From Astrothelium macrocarpum (Eukaryota > Ascomycota > Dothideomycetes > Trypetheliales > Trypetheliaceae): 64,000 nucleotides of DNA. How positions within the stretch are numbered: position 1 is the first letter of the stretch; each line of letters starts with the position of its first letter. The position numbers and the translations under genes were made by a program. This document shows, one piece after another, positions 19,772 to 32,381 of this stretch. Under the pieces are notes generated by a model. It was not told where the DNA came from and searched no databases. It saw only the letters and a program-made list of their open reading frames with translations. Location of the stretch: assembly GCA_021030915.1 (NCBI GenBank), contig JAGEMR010000002.1:434001-498000 (forward strand). Reading direction: 5' to 3'.

Positions 19772-22605
19772 ATGACCCGACGACCAAGCGCCATTTCTAT
19801 CACCGTCCCTTCACCTCGCCCATCCCTTGCCCCGACGCTCTCTGCTCGATCCATCAACCACAGATTATCTGCTATCGAACACGGTAACGATGATCCCAAC
19901 ACTACTGCCGAACATGCCATCACTGAGGAGATCAACGAGATAAAACGTTATGAAGATTTCACGACGATAGATTGGGTACAAGATGCTGCTCATGAGCAGC
20001 TTCGTCGCAAAGCAAGAAGGCAAGAGAAGGCTGGATTCTTTGAGCGGGAAGGTGGAATAGGCTGGAGAAGAAAGCTTTGGGAGAGCTACGATGCGGGACA
20101 GGGCTGGATCGTCGTTAGCATCATCGGTGCTGCTATTGGACTGAATGCGGCGTTCCTGAATATCGTTACGGAATGGCTGAGCGATGTTAAACTGGGATAC
20201 TGCACGACGGCGTTTTATTTGAATGAACAATTCTGCTGTTGGGGCTCTGATGAAGGTACAATATCCCTGAATGCGAGATTTCCGTGATCTTAGAACTCAT
20301 AACCGCAGGTTGCGACGAATGGCATCGCTGGAGCTCCTTTTCGCCTGTAAACTATGTACTCTATACCCTTTTCTCGGTTGGTGATCCTCTGCCTTGACCT
20401 TTAGATTCGAAAACACTGATAGTCAACAAGGTACTCTTCGCTTTTGTTTCTGCCCAGTTGGTGAGGTCGTTCGCACCTTATGCTGCCGGTTCTGGTATAT
20501 CAGAAATCAAATGCATCATTACTGGCTTCGTGATGCAAGGTTTCCTTGGCCCGTGGACTCTCTTCATAAAATCAATCGGTCTCCCTTTGGCGATTGCATC
20601 AGGACTATCAGTTGGTAAAGAAGGTCCTAGCGTGCATTATGCTGTATGCACTGGCAACGTCATTGCCCGATTTTTCGACAAATACAAACGCAATGCTGCC
20701 AAAATGAGGGAAATTCTCAGTGCCACTGCTGCAGCTGGCGTTGCTGTCGCATTCGGCAGCCCTATCGGTGGTGTGCTGTTTTCCCTGGAAGAAATGTCGA
20801 ATTACTTCCCTCTAAAGACAATGTGGCGAAGCTACTTTTGCGCTTTGGTGGCAACGGCAGTCCTTGCGGGCATTAATCCTTTCCGGACAGGCGCATTGGT
20901 CATGTTCCAAGTGAAATACGATAGAGACTGGCATTTCTTTGAAATTGTCTTTTACATCATCATTGGCATCTTCGGAGGTCTTTATGGCTCTTTTGTCATG
21001 AAGTGGAATCTTCGAGCCCAGGCATTCCGGAAAAAGTATTTGACCAAGTACGCGGTCTTGGAGGCTTGCCTTTTAGCTGGATTCACTGCTATCCTTTGCT
21101 TCCCAAACATGTTTTTACGGATAGACATGACCGAAGCAATGGAAGTTCTATTCAGGGAGTGCGAGGGTGAAGTGAAACATGAGGAGCTTTGCGAGTAAGA
21201 AAAACATTTGCTCCACTGTGCTCCTTCTACAGAATCGTTCTGACAAATCTCAGCACTAACTACAAGTGGCCTATGATTCTGTCTCTGGCTATGGCAACCG
21301 TACTTCGAACATTCCTAGTCATCATATCGTATGGCTGCAAAGTACCTGCAGGGATTTTTGTGCCTTCAATGGCAATAGGGGCATCGTTTGGGCGAATGGT
21401 TGGAATCATAGTACAAGCGATTCACATGGCTTTTCCAGATTCATCATTTTTTTCGACGTGTGAGCCAGACGTGCCTTGCATTACACCTGGCACATACGCT
21501 TTCCTTGGAGCAGCAGCAGCACTCAGCGGTATCATGCATATTACAGTTTCCGTGGTGGTTATTATGTTCGAGCTCACTGGTGCTTTGACATATATCTTAC
21601 CCACCATGGTATGTCGAATGTTCCTAAGCCTTCGTTAAATCGTAGTCGCTGATCACTCTGCAGATTGTTGTTGGTGTCACTAAAGCTGTCAGTGATCGAT
21701 TTGGCAAAGGCGGAATAGCTGATCGTATGATCTGGTTCAATGGTTTTCCCTTTTTAGATAATAAAGAGGACCACACTTTCGGTGTTCCTGTCTCACAGGT
21801 GATGACTAGCCATCTTACACTTCTTCCGGCATCAGGCCTTGAACTACGACACATTGAAAAGATTATGACGGAAAATATCTTTCAAGGCTATCCTGTTGTG
21901 GAAGAACGCGGCTCAAGAGCACTCGTTGGATACATTGGCCGCACGGAACTTCGCTATGCTATCGATCGCGCAAAGCGCGAAAAAGTTGTCCCATCGCATG
22001 CAAAGTGTTACTTTGGTAACAAGCCTGATCAAACGAATTTATCCTCACAAGCGACTGGACCAGCCATCAGTTTTGACGATATCGACGCAACCAGAGGTCA
22101 GCTTTCCGTTGATTTCAGCCGATTTGTTGATCCAACACCGATAACCGTTCATCCACGTTTACCTCTCGAAACAGTCATGGAGGTATTCAAGAAAATGGGT
22201 CCGCGGGTTATCCTAGTAGAGTATCGTGGGAAACTCACGGGGCTGGTCACGGTCAAGGATTGCCTCAAGTACCAGTTTGTGGCGGAAGCACATGATAATC
22301 CTCGCGAAGATTCCAGGCTTGCGGGACAACAAGAGCGTCTCTGGGGTCTTATAAAGATAGCAGCTACCTGGGTAGCTAGGAAAATTACCAGTGCATCAAA
22401 GGGGAGAATAAAGTTAGGCGAGCAAGATGGAGGCCCTCAAAGGAGTGCGCCCACAATTGTAGAGCCATCCGGATTGACATCAAGTCCAACGGCTGCAAGA
22501 GGAGACGTAAGGAGAGAAGATGGAAGCGTGGATGGAAGAGCCTGGGAGGAGGAGGGGATGGAACTTGAAGATCACTTTCCGTTAACTGGGACTGGAGGAA
22601 CTTAG
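19772..22605 (+). CDS. CLC-type chloride channel/antiporter with CBS domains
   Basis: Five exons: 19772-20255, 20309-20376, 20431-21194, 21233-21608 and 21664-22605, giving 877 residues. The three CLC filter motifs are present: GSGISE, GKEGPS and GIFVPSM. The Glu of GKEGP is the gating glutamate found in Cl-/H+ exchangers. Two CBS domains follow (VSQVMTSHLTLLPAS... and TPITVHPRLPLETVMEVF...LVTVKDCLKY). The N-terminal 110 residues are cytosolic. It resembles fungal Gef1-type proteins that acidify Golgi/endosomes and supply copper loading, though a plasma-membrane member is not excluded. The third intron is only 38 bp, and exon 2 ends in a weak donor (GTTGGT). Both are needed to keep the CLC helices intact. 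Confidence 0.9.
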
Positions 22606-22896
22606 ATTTAATAGAGCCTAGAATCAGCCATAACGATTTGATTACAGTGCTTTGGTGCATCACGCGTCCCGGGAGACAGTTAATATCATCTTGATATTCA
22701 TTCCCACTGGAGTAAGGAAATGCCATGTGTGAAATTCTTCAAAAGTAGCTGCTTTGTACGTCATAAATCACATGATGGCGCGTTTTCGTTACACGATAGA
22801 GCATTCTGGCGACGGTCGGAAATCTCTCCATTTCGCTGCCAAAATCATCCACATTTTATCGAGACAGTCAGACAAGATACATGTACCTCTACGTAT

Positions 22897-25159
22897 ATGA
22901 CAACGAGTATGGTGGACAGCATGGAATTAGATGCAAGTCCAAGAGGGACTAAAAGAAAGGCGGACGAGACGCGTACGCCACCGGAAGCCCCTCGACGTAT
23001 CAGAGCACTGCATCAAGATGTTGTGAACAAAATTGCAGCCGGCGAGATCATTGTTGCTCCTGTGCATGCTCTCAAGGAACTTATCGAGAATGCTGTCGAC
23101 GCTGGATCAACATCCCTTGAAATCCTCGTAAAAGATGGTGGCCTCAAGTTGCTCCAGATTACAGACAATGGCCACGGTATAAATCGAGATGATTTGCCAA
23201 TTCTTTGCGAGCGGTTCACCACTTCGAAATTGAAAGCTTTTGAGGACCTCACGTCTATCGGAACGTATGGCTTCCGAGGCGAGGCTCTGGCTAGCATAAG
23301 TCACATTGCGCATCTGACTGTTACCACGAAGACTCAAGAATCGAGCTGCGCCTGGAGAGCACAGTATTCTGGAGGGAAGTTTGTCCCAGCAAAACCGGGT
23401 CAGAGTGCGGAGCCAAAGGCCATTGCCGGTCGTCCCGGAACGCAGATTACAGTATGTTTTAAACAGCTTTTCAAAAGTCTCAAGCTAAATCTACATTCAG
23501 GTTGAAGACTTGTTTTACAATGTACCAACACGAAGACGCGCTTTTCGCTCGGCAAGCGAAGAATACGCCAAAATCGTTGAAATGATTGGCTGCTATGCAG
23601 TGCATTGCACGAATGTCGCATTTTCTTGTAAGAAGCATGGCGAGTCTGCTGCTGGAGTTTCTGTACCTTCAAACGCATCCATTGTGGATCGCATCCGCAT
23701 CATACATACATCACAGGTCGCTAATGAGCTTTTGCACTTGGAGGTCGCAAACGATCGCTGGGGCTTCAAGGCCGAGGGTTGGGTCAGCAATGCCAACTAC
23801 AGTGTTAAGCGATTGACTCTGTTGCTCTTCATCAACCACCGGGCTGTTGAGTCTTCAGTCATCAAGAAAGCCCTCACACAGACCTACTCAAACTTTCTAC
23901 CCAAAGGCAGTCATCCATTTGTATATATTAGCCTCGAGATCGACCCTCAGCGACTTGACGTCAATGTTCATCCTACGAAACGAGAAGTCAATTTTCTCAA
24001 TGAAGAGGAAATCGTGGAAGAGATCTGTGACGAGATCAGATCTAGTCTCGGAAAAGTCGACACAAGCCGCACATTTATGACTCAAAGCATTCTGCCTGGA
24101 TCCAGAAACCCCTCCGCAAAAACATCGACGTTACCAGCCTTGAGAGGTAAGGGAGCTTCCGATCAAAGCATGAGTGAAAATGTGGCTGCGCAGAAGACCC
24201 CGGTGCGAAAAGCCACCTCCCAACGGCCTTCTGAGAACAACCTGGTCAGGACGGATGCAAAAGTTAGAAAGATCACTTCAATGCTACCCACCAACCAAAC
24301 ATCTACTGCCTCTGCATTGGATGGTGATGAAGAGCTTTGTGAAGATCTACAGTACGAAAACTCTGAAAAAGAAGCTGTCATATGCCGTCTTACCACAGTT
24401 AAGGAACTGCGAGCCGAGGTTCGCGAAAATATGCACAATGAGCTCACCGATGTCTTTTCCAGTCATACATTTATCGGCATTGTCGATTCCAGCCGAAGGA
24501 TCGCCGCAATTCAAGGTGGTGTGAAACTCTTTCTTATTGACTACGGTATGGTCAGCAACGAGTATTTCTATCAGATCGGTCTGACAGATTTTGGCAATTT
24601 CGGGTGCATTCGTTTTGACCCGGTGCTGGATCTGGAAGAGCTCCTGCGAGTTGCTGCAAATCATGAGAAGGAGATTGCCTCGGATGCAGATGAGCTAGAC
24701 TGGAACGAAGTGATCACCACTGTAAAAGATCAGCTTGTCAGCAGGCGCGATATGCTTGCGGAATACTTTTCACTTGAGATATCCGAGAAAGGCGAATTAC
24801 TTGGCATACCTCTTCTGGTAAAGGGTTACATGCCATGCATGGCAAAACTGCCCGGATTCTTGCTAAGGCTGGGACCCTACGTGGATTGGACGGATGAAAA
24901 AGGTTGCTTCCATTCATTCCTACGCGAATTGGCCAGTTTTTACGTACCGGAGGTTTTACCTCCTCCATCTTCTCCACATGAGGAAGGTTTTGCTGAAGAC
25001 CCGGAGATAAGTGGCCGAAGAAAGCACATTGATAGGACGATAGAGAACATATTGTTCCCTGCTCTCAAGTCTCGTCTTGTTGCAACTAAAGGCTTGCTCA
25101 AGGGCGTTGTGGAAGTGGCGAATCTCAAAGGGCTCTATCGAGTTTTCGAACGATGCTAG
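22897..25159 (+). CDS. mlh1: DNA mismatch repair protein Mlh1
   Basis: Exons 22897-23451 and 23501-25159 (49-bp intron) encode 737 residues. The GHKL ATPase region shows ELIENAVDAGS, ITDNGHGI, CERFTTSKL and GFRGEALASI. The protein ends FERC, the invariant MLH1 C-terminus that completes the endonuclease site of the MutL-alpha dimer. A low-complexity linker (about residues 350-450) joins the two halves. MLH1 pairs with Pms1 after MutS recognition of mismatches. A 30-residue basic, Pro-containing extension precedes the ATPase core. The frame stays open upstream to 22720, but the Met at 22897 is the first reasonable start. All catalytic motifs are intact. Confidence 0.95.
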
Positions 25160-26606
25160 ATGCTAGATAGCTGTCGCATAAACTTATCCAGGTCTAGATT
25201 GCTCAACGTGACCGTGGATCTTCAAAAAGGGTCTGGGATTTTGGGCGTGGAATGTTATGCTGGCTTCGAATAGGCTTTGCCTTCGTTATTTGCTGACACT
25301 AGTTGTGCCTTGCATCTCAGGGTGATGAAAAACCTATTGAGTCAGACATATCCGCTCAAATATCATGTTGGTCACTGGGCCGAACCGTGGCTGAAATGAT
25401 CTTCAGGCCCAACTTCGTCATTCTTTCCATCGCTAGAACTACCGTACAAATGGAGGTACATTACGGAGTAGGGGCATGGGCAATTCTCACTCGTCCTTTG
25501 GCACAACGTACCCCCACGCAAAAATGAAATCTGCTTAGCCGTAGTCTGGTCGGCTATAGTCGGACATCAACTCCAGACATCATCCTACTCAGGGGCGATA
25601 TCCGGGAGGAATCTAAATATGTAACGTGCACGCCTACCTTGGCGACGGCTGCACATTTCGATTCTCTGTAGTACACGATGTCATGATTAAGATTAAATAC
25701 TTTAAGGTAAGTAGGCCCTGGAATCACTTCATTTGCTGGCTTTCGTGAACCATCCACTTAAGCTCATTTTTAGGCTCAAGTGTAGATGAGCGGGTGATCC
25801 ACAATGTTCTCCACAATATTGCCAAAAGCAGAGGAGCTACCGATGCACAATTACGCCACTGCTTACGGATGTGCTGAACTTTGCTGTCGTTAGATCCGCA
25901 TCAAGTAATCCGACTGGGTAGTCGTCGATCGCTATAAGACTTTTATGGAGTGGATCTACAAGGACCCCTTCGCACTCTGATTTCAATCTACTTTAACACA
26001 GTCTAAATCTAGCTGGATATGTCGGTAGACCATGAGTGCTTTTTTAAGGACGAAAGTAGGTAGTCATCTTCTCTCTAACGTGGATTGGTGCTTTCCTTAT
26101 CTGTTCCCTTTTGTGGACTATGGAAGACCAAGATCCTGTCCAAGCTGCCCCGACAAGTCTTACGAGATGGGTAACAATAGTGGGTCTGTCTTCCACTTGG
26201 CTGCTCAGATTCACAGCTCGAGAGGCACGTGCTGCTGTCAAGGCCCCTGAAAATCCTTCCGCAAACATTTCCAAAGTATTGTGGCTTCAGCACGCCAAAC
26301 TTTCCCAAGTTACATCCTCCGGAATATTGTGAGCTTTTCTGGAAAGGATGTGCGCTCTCAGACCCGCTTATGCCGACGGAAATCTCACAGATGACATTGG
26401 AGCGAATGATCAAGTTCACTGCAGAAATTTGTAAGAATCTCTTTTACATCGCCAATAGGGTTGGAATCTACAAGCCTTCATGTTTCGTGCAGGAGTACTG
26501 CGCGGCAAAATGCCATACATAAAAGCCCAGCCAAGTCGATCGAGGTTTGCCGATAGCCCCCCGCTTTTTCTTTGAGTCTTTCAGAACATAAGCGACAAAC
26601 TTCATC
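25160..26606. other. Intergenic, 1.45 kb
   Basis: No frame here resembles a known family. A TATA-like and pyrimidine-rich segment precedes the peroxidase start. A plus-strand frame at 26229-26522 (98 codons) overlaps an antisense one and looks spurious. Confidence 0.5.
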
Positions 26607-27988
26607 ATGTTTTCTCTTGCAGTTCTCTTGGTCTTTCTTCATGGAGTATATGCCTTCCCTTGGGTTGCCAGTCAAGCTGGTGTGGATTCTTCCCTTCTTC
26701 TCAAGAGCCCTAGCAAGCGTCAACAGTCAGGGGGGAGTGACCCAGGAGGACCTGCTACATGTCCCTTTAATACGAACCATCAACCTGCCGCGCCAATCAC
26801 TTCCCAGTATCCCTACAATAATGCTCAGAACGGTTTGCCTGGTAATGGAGCTGGTGGATTTGCAGTTCCTGCCGAAGGCGACACCGCTCATCAGTATGTT
26901 GCCCCTGGTCCAAATGATATCAGAGGTCCTTGTCCAGGTTTAAATGCTGCCGCAAACCACAACGTAAGCATCTGGATATTATTTGTAGGGGATTTACTCA
27001 CAGAGATGGCTTTAGTTTTTGGCACACGATGGGATTACTACGTTTAACGAGCTCGTGGACGCTCAACAGAACATTTATAATCTCGAATACAGTTTTGCGG
27101 TGCTGCTTGCTACGCTTGGTCTCACTTTGAGCGATGGCGATCCGGTCACTGAGAAAGTCTCTATCGGCTGCGATGCAACTAATAGGACTTCTTACGATCC
27201 AACACTGACGGGCTCTGAACCTGGGCTGGATGGGCACAACAGATTCGAAGCAGACACTTCGCTCACACGTAACGATTACTTCCTTGGTGATGGCGATAAT
27301 TTCTCCTTCAATGGCACTCTGTTCGGCATGATGCAAGACACATGTCAAGGCAATTTTGACCGCAGCAATCTTGCCTTGTACAGATATCAACGCTATCAGC
27401 AGTCTCTCCAAGACAACCCCAATTTCTACTTTGGCCCCCTAATCGTCCTACTCTACGGAGCAGCCACCTTCCTGTATGAGCTGTTCCCAAGTGGCACACA
27501 CAATTATGCCCCGGACCTCGAGACCATCTCATCGTTCTTTGGCGCCCAGCAGAATTCCGATGGCAGTTGGAGTTATAATGGCAACGAGCGTATTCCCGCA
27601 AACTGGACCAGTAAGTCTTGTACCTCTCTTCCCCGAAACCTTTGTACCTCCAGTGCTTACTCGTCTTGACTTAGATCGCTTGACCCCATACAACGCTGTG
27701 GAAGCCTCGGCCGAGATTCTTGCCATGTACCTCGAATACCCGGTCCTATTCGGTGGATCAACCGGCGATGGCAGCTTCGATGTTCTCCCGACCAATTTCG
27801 GCTCGATCCAGGACGGCAAGCTCGTTAATACGTCAAACACGGTATGTACGCTGTATCAGCTAGCTACACAGAGCGTACCAAGCTCATTAGACGGTGTAAT
27901 TACGCCTACGGTGGAAGCGTTGGAATTTGTGGTAACAAAGCTGAATCCGACCCTGGAAAACCTGGGGTGTCCTCTTGCTGTAACATAA
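26607..27988 (+). CDS. Secreted heme-thiolate peroxidase (chloroperoxidase/unspecific peroxygenase family)
   Basis: Exons 26607-26963, 27016-27610 and 27675-27988 give 421 residues. Residues 1-16 are a signal peptide (MFSLAVLLVFLHGVYA). The heme ligand motif PCPGLN puts the axial Cys at residue 109, followed by NHNFLAHDGITTFNEL. The magnesium-site motif, EHD in short or EGD in long members, reads EAD (197-199). The acid-base Glu is probably E274 in TFLYELFP. Several N-glycosylation sequons occur (NRT, NFS, NGT, NTS). The C-terminus LENLGCPLAVT is typical. Such enzymes use H2O2 to oxygenate or halogenate extracellular substrates; the substrate here is unknown. Confidence 0.9.
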
Positions 27989-28337
27989 GATTGAAGGCAA
28001 AGCTGGAAATACAAGGGCTGAGTTGTTGAATCCAACAAAACTCGAGAATTAGTTCACATCCCTTAGTTAATAGTAAACGTCTTCTTGGAGACAGGTTAAT
28101 TATTTGAGATGATGTTGCTCTGGTACAATTATATAGTCTCCTGAACCTTTCTTTAGAGCCGCAAGAGTTTGTTCCATTTTGTTCTCAGCGAGCCTGCTAT
28201 CTGTCGGATTGAAAGTTACAGTATGTTGAGGGAAGCCAAGGAGCCCTGGTAAACGGTAATAGGGAGTACTGAAGACGACACAGTGCGTGAACGTTGATCT
28301 GTGCTCATTGACTAAATATACAATTTTAGGGTTGATT
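27989..28337. other. Convergent spacer
   Basis: Holds the 3' ends of the peroxidase and aldolase genes. Nothing was recognised. Confidence 0.6.
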
Positions 28338-29443
28338 CTACGCAACGCTTTCGGCAGTATATGTTTCGCCGTTTCTATCAGCAATCTCCTTCCCATTGAC
28401 CACCAGTTTAATTTCCTCTACTTCATTATCCTCCCTCTTCGTCCCCTGGATATCTGGCATTTCTCTTTCAGGCTTCTTTACCGCAGGCAAAACTTCCCTT
28501 GCTTGCGCCAAAGCATCGCCCAATCCCACCAGTTGCAGTACGTCCGCTGCAATCGTAACAAAACTCAAATTTGATCCCAACTTTGCCACGACGTCGGGCG
28601 GCCCAAGTGCAAACCCCCCGCGCGGCTTGTTGTGCTTGGTCATCGCTGCGTCATACTTGGCGACGGCGTCTAGCCACTCCTGTTCCGTGCCACCCATACC
28701 GTAATTGCTTGGAAGGTTCATGCTGATTCGGCAATCCAGTGTACCGAGCCAAACGGCATCGATATCAGGGCACTCTGTGAGTATAGCGTCAAGGTTCTCG
28801 ATGCCAGCCAGAGTCTCAATTTGTATCATGATAGCGGCTTGGTCATTGAAGTTTTCGTAAATACCGCGTGTTGTGTCATATGGGAGGTCCGTGAGGCCGG
28901 GAATTAGACGAAAAGGAGGCGCGGAGCGTGTTCCATTAAAACGGGTGCCGAATTTGGCGGCACTCACGATATGTTTGGCTTGTTCGACGGTCTCAACTTG
29001 AGGGATAACTATGGAAGCACCAGCGTCCAGGGCATAGCCGATAGCAGCGTGATCAGATCCCGGAACTCTAGAATCAGAGATATGAGTAATCAATGTCGAT
29101 TTGGAGCTGTAGTGATGCTGGAGATCCTCAATGAAAAGAACTATACTCACCGAACAAAGGGCATGGTCCTTCCGCCGCTCATGAACATCGTCTCGTGTAC
29201 CATCTGCGTCATTGTCTCAACATTGCAACTAGTATGCTCCCAGTCAATCCAGGCAGTGTCGAAACCCATGGGCGCAGTAAACCGAGCAATGGGAGGACAG
29301 GAGAGGCCGAAATAAATCCCGCATAAGGGAGGAATCTTCCCAGTATGTGCATCACGAATGGCCTGTCTCACTCGATGTGGTTGGAAAAGAGATGAGGTGG
29401 CATAGGCGGTCATGCCTGGACCACTGATAGAGTTCTTAAACAT
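28338..29443 (-). CDS. HpcH/HpaI aldolase (citrate-lyase superfamily)
   Basis: Exons 29443-29151 and 29067-28338 give 340 residues. It is a class II pyruvate-dependent aldolase fold that cleaves or forms 4-hydroxy-2-oxo acids with a divalent metal. Family marks are FDTAWIDWEHTSCNVETM, GASIVIPQVETVEQAK, the metal-binding Glu in IMIQIETLAGIENLD, and DAVWLGTLDCRISM carrying the metal-binding Asp. The last 50 residues are a charged, fungus-type extension. It is transcribed away from the 2-hydroxyacid dehydrogenase, with 1.85 kb between their starts. A shared role in degradation of a hydroxy-oxo acid is inferred only. Confidence 0.87.
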
Positions 29444-31289
29444 AGCGGTTGCGGTAAGCTCACTGCAATGATCACGTAAAGGGCGCCTGCGTGCAAATTA
29501 GTGAAGACAAATAGACAGATATGAGAAAATATTGCAATTGAAATCGAATTTGTGACGGATTACAGCAAGCTATGAGACTTGAGGACTGAATAAAGGAATA
29601 TAAGGAAAGGTATTGTGGGACATGGTTTACGGCGTCTAAAACGCTCTTCCAAATCGAGTCAGCTGAATGTACGCGCCTGCCAGTTTCCAGCCGGTATTAG
29701 TAGAGACCCATCCTAAGGCACGGTTGATGTGAACGAACACACTGTTAACGAACAAATAGGAATGCGAAAGCTACAAACATTGGAACAAAGCCCCTGTAAG
29801 GCGTTTTGGATCGTGTCATGGGCTCCACATGGCATTCGTACTGACACGGGCTAATACCAATCCGATTGGATCTTATCGTAGGTGCCGAAGACCCTGAAGC
29901 AGGTTGCAAGATCGTATCTATCGTCAGAAACCACAGACGGAACCACAAATACGGAAGATAAAGCGGTACCCTAGTCAGAAATATTTCACTGGGTAATTGA
30001 GACGAGAATACTAATCTGCTCCGTTGTTAAATTTAGAAAAGGTTCCAGTCTTTCACACTTCTCATGCCGTTCGTATATTCTCCGTGGCCAGAGCGCTGTC
30101 ATCGAGAAGGGAATACAACATAGCAGAAGTTTGTGGCTCACAAGCTTGAGTTATTCACCGGAACGCCTAATTGACGAGCTCAGGTAAACCAGGATTCTAT
30201 TGCTCGATCAGTGATAAATGAGAAGCCAGTTCTGAGGTTGCTAGGGTATCTTTGCGCAAACTGAATGACTGATACGGATTGAGATTTTCGTCAGCATCGC
30301 ATCGCATAAAGCTTCCTGAATCAGGTCATCCGCTCTGAATTAGAGATTAATGATCATTCGGCTTCGGCCGTATTCCTAAGGGCGCTGACGGGAAAGCGGT
30401 GCAGCTTCAGGGGCACATCGTCTGAAGTCAATTCAAACCGTGGATCCGACTGCTCCGCAGAAGAACGCATAACCCTTTCATGGCAAGCCAGTAAAGCCTG
30501 TTGGATTAGAATATAACATCTTAGGCCTTCCATGGTGAAGACCTCCTACGCATGCAGCCCAAGCGTTGATGCTTGCCGGATTCCGAGAAGCTCAGCTGAG
30601 AGAAAGAGCAATGATGAAAATTTGAATTGGTAAACAAGAATAGATTCGGGAAGGGGCCAAAGGTGGCGTTTCTTACCAACCACATCCTTTGACCCATGTT
30701 ATTTTGCCTCTTAATTCCTTTTCCAAAACAACCCACTCAAACTTGGATCATCTCGGTCGCTCGGAAATCTATTCTGCCTTGGACCCGAACAAACATTGAT
30801 TCTTGTTAGCGAAGCTCGTGAGCGGGCTGGATCTACTTGCTGAGAGGCGAGGACCTAGGTCGAGCCTGGTCGGAGCCTACCTATTCTCCCTCTATTCGGG
30901 AAATCATTGCATAGGCTTGAGCGTACTCGCACATCTTACAACACTCGAGAGTAGTGAGAATGCTAAGTTACAGGGGAGGGAAGGTTCAATCCGCGCAATG
31001 ATGAGGCTGACAATAGAATGGCTTTTAGAGATCATTGTAAAGACCGAAGAGACGGTTTTTGGATCGCCAAAGAGATTGAGGCACAGTTAACACCGGTCAC
31101 TGTCTATTGGCGTGCTGACGATGCCGGACTTAACAGCGGAACGAGGAGATGAGACAGTGAGGGACAACGGGATCGTGAGATTTACGACGCTGACTCAGCA
31201 GTGATTGATTAGTATTGTGGCACTCATGATTTCCGCGGCTTATCAAGAGATACGTATAATCTCCACGGTCGGGTCAGGATACTGAAAAC
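29444..31289. other. Divergent intergenic region, 1.85 kb
   Basis: Sits between the outward-facing aldolase and dehydrogenase genes. It is long for this window and contains only short frames (longest 95 codons, 30803-31090) without resemblance to known proteins. It could hold a diverged or lost gene. Confidence 0.5.
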
Positions 31290-32381
31290 ATGGCGCCTCT
31301 CAACGAAGGTCATCTCTTGGTACTACTCCCTATCCCCGAAGAAATCATCAAACCTGCCCTCGAGCAGCTCCAATCCAGGCACCCAAAGCTCCAAATAACG
31401 TTCAGGCCAGCACTGCGTGCCGAGGATGTTCCCGCAGATGAACTTGCTAATTTACTGCATTCTTGCACAATCCTCACAACGCTCTTTGGCTATCCTCAAC
31501 AATTAGAAGCAGTGCCCAATTTGCGCCTTGTCCACGCACCTGGCGCAGGGATCGAACATGCTCTTGACAACCCCATCTTTCATACTGAACATATACGCAT
31601 CACCACTTCCAACGGTATTGCTGCTCCACAAATTTCCGAGTGGTTTATTGGCCAATTACTCAGCCATAACCGTTTGCTAGAGCGATGGCGGCAGCAGCAG
31701 CGAGAGCAAAAATGGGATGCCCCTTTCGCTGAGTTATTTCGAATTCGGGATCTGGTAGGCCAGCGATTGGGAGTCCTGGGTTACGGCAGCATCGGCCGTC
31801 AAACAGCGCGTATAGCAAGTGCAATGGGAATGAAAGTGCTTGCCTACACAGCACGGCCAAGGACTACGCCTGAATCGAAACGGGACCGAAATTTTGTTGT
31901 TGACAGTATGGGAGATCCAGAGGGCACCATTCCATCAGAATGGTATTCAGGATCTGATAAGCAGAGTTTGCATCATTTTTTGGCGCAAAAGCTTGACGTG
32001 CTTCTGATTAGCTTGCCGTTGACAGCAAAGTCGCGACATCTTCTCGGCAAAGACGAGTTCGCGGTCCTGAAAGAAAATAGTCCATACGGATGCTTTTTGG
32101 CGAATATCTCTCGTGGCGACGTTTTGAACCAAGACGATCTTATCGAAGCGCTCAAAGATGAGCACAGCGGTCTTAGTGGAGCAGCATTGGATGTCACGAC
32201 TCCTGAGCCACTACCAAGCGATAGCCCGCTTTGGACAGCGCCAAGATGCACAATCACACCACATATATCCGCTCTGAGCGCCTCCACTTTGACTCGCACT
32301 TTTGAGATTCTATCGCTTAATCTCTCTAAACCAGCAGATGAAACTTTTATTAACGAGTTGGAGAAAGGGCGGGGTTATTAG
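31290..32381 (+). CDS. D-isomer-specific 2-hydroxyacid dehydrogenase
   Basis: A single exon of 363 codons. The Rossmann nucleotide-binding motif is VLGYGSIGRQTARIA (about residue 160). The catalytic set is visible as Arg in ISRGDVLN, Glu in TPEPLPSD and His in TPHISAL, the same Arg-Glu-His arrangement as glyoxylate/hydroxypyruvate reductases. It interconverts a D-2-hydroxy acid and a 2-oxo acid with NAD(P)H. The substrate is not predictable. Its last 32 bases overlap, tail to tail, with the coding sequence of the UPF0261 gene on the other strand. Confidence 0.92.
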   Translation: MAPLNEGHLLVLLPIPEEIIKPALEQLQSRHPKLQITFRPALRAEDVPADELANLLHSCTILTTLFGYPQQLEAVPNLRLVHAPGAGIEHALDNPIFHTEHIRITTSNGIAAPQISEWFIGQLLSHNRLLERWRQQQREQKWDAPFAELFRIRDLVGQRLGVLGYGSIGRQTARIASAMGMKVLAYTARPRTTPESKRDRNFVVDSMGDPEGTIPSEWYSGSDKQSLHHFLAQKLDVLLISLPLTAKSRHLLGKDEFAVLKENSPYGCFLANISRGDVLNQDDLIEALKDEHSGLSGAALDVTTPEPLPSDSPLWTAPRCTITPHISALSASTLTRTFEILSLNLSKPADETFINELEKGRGY

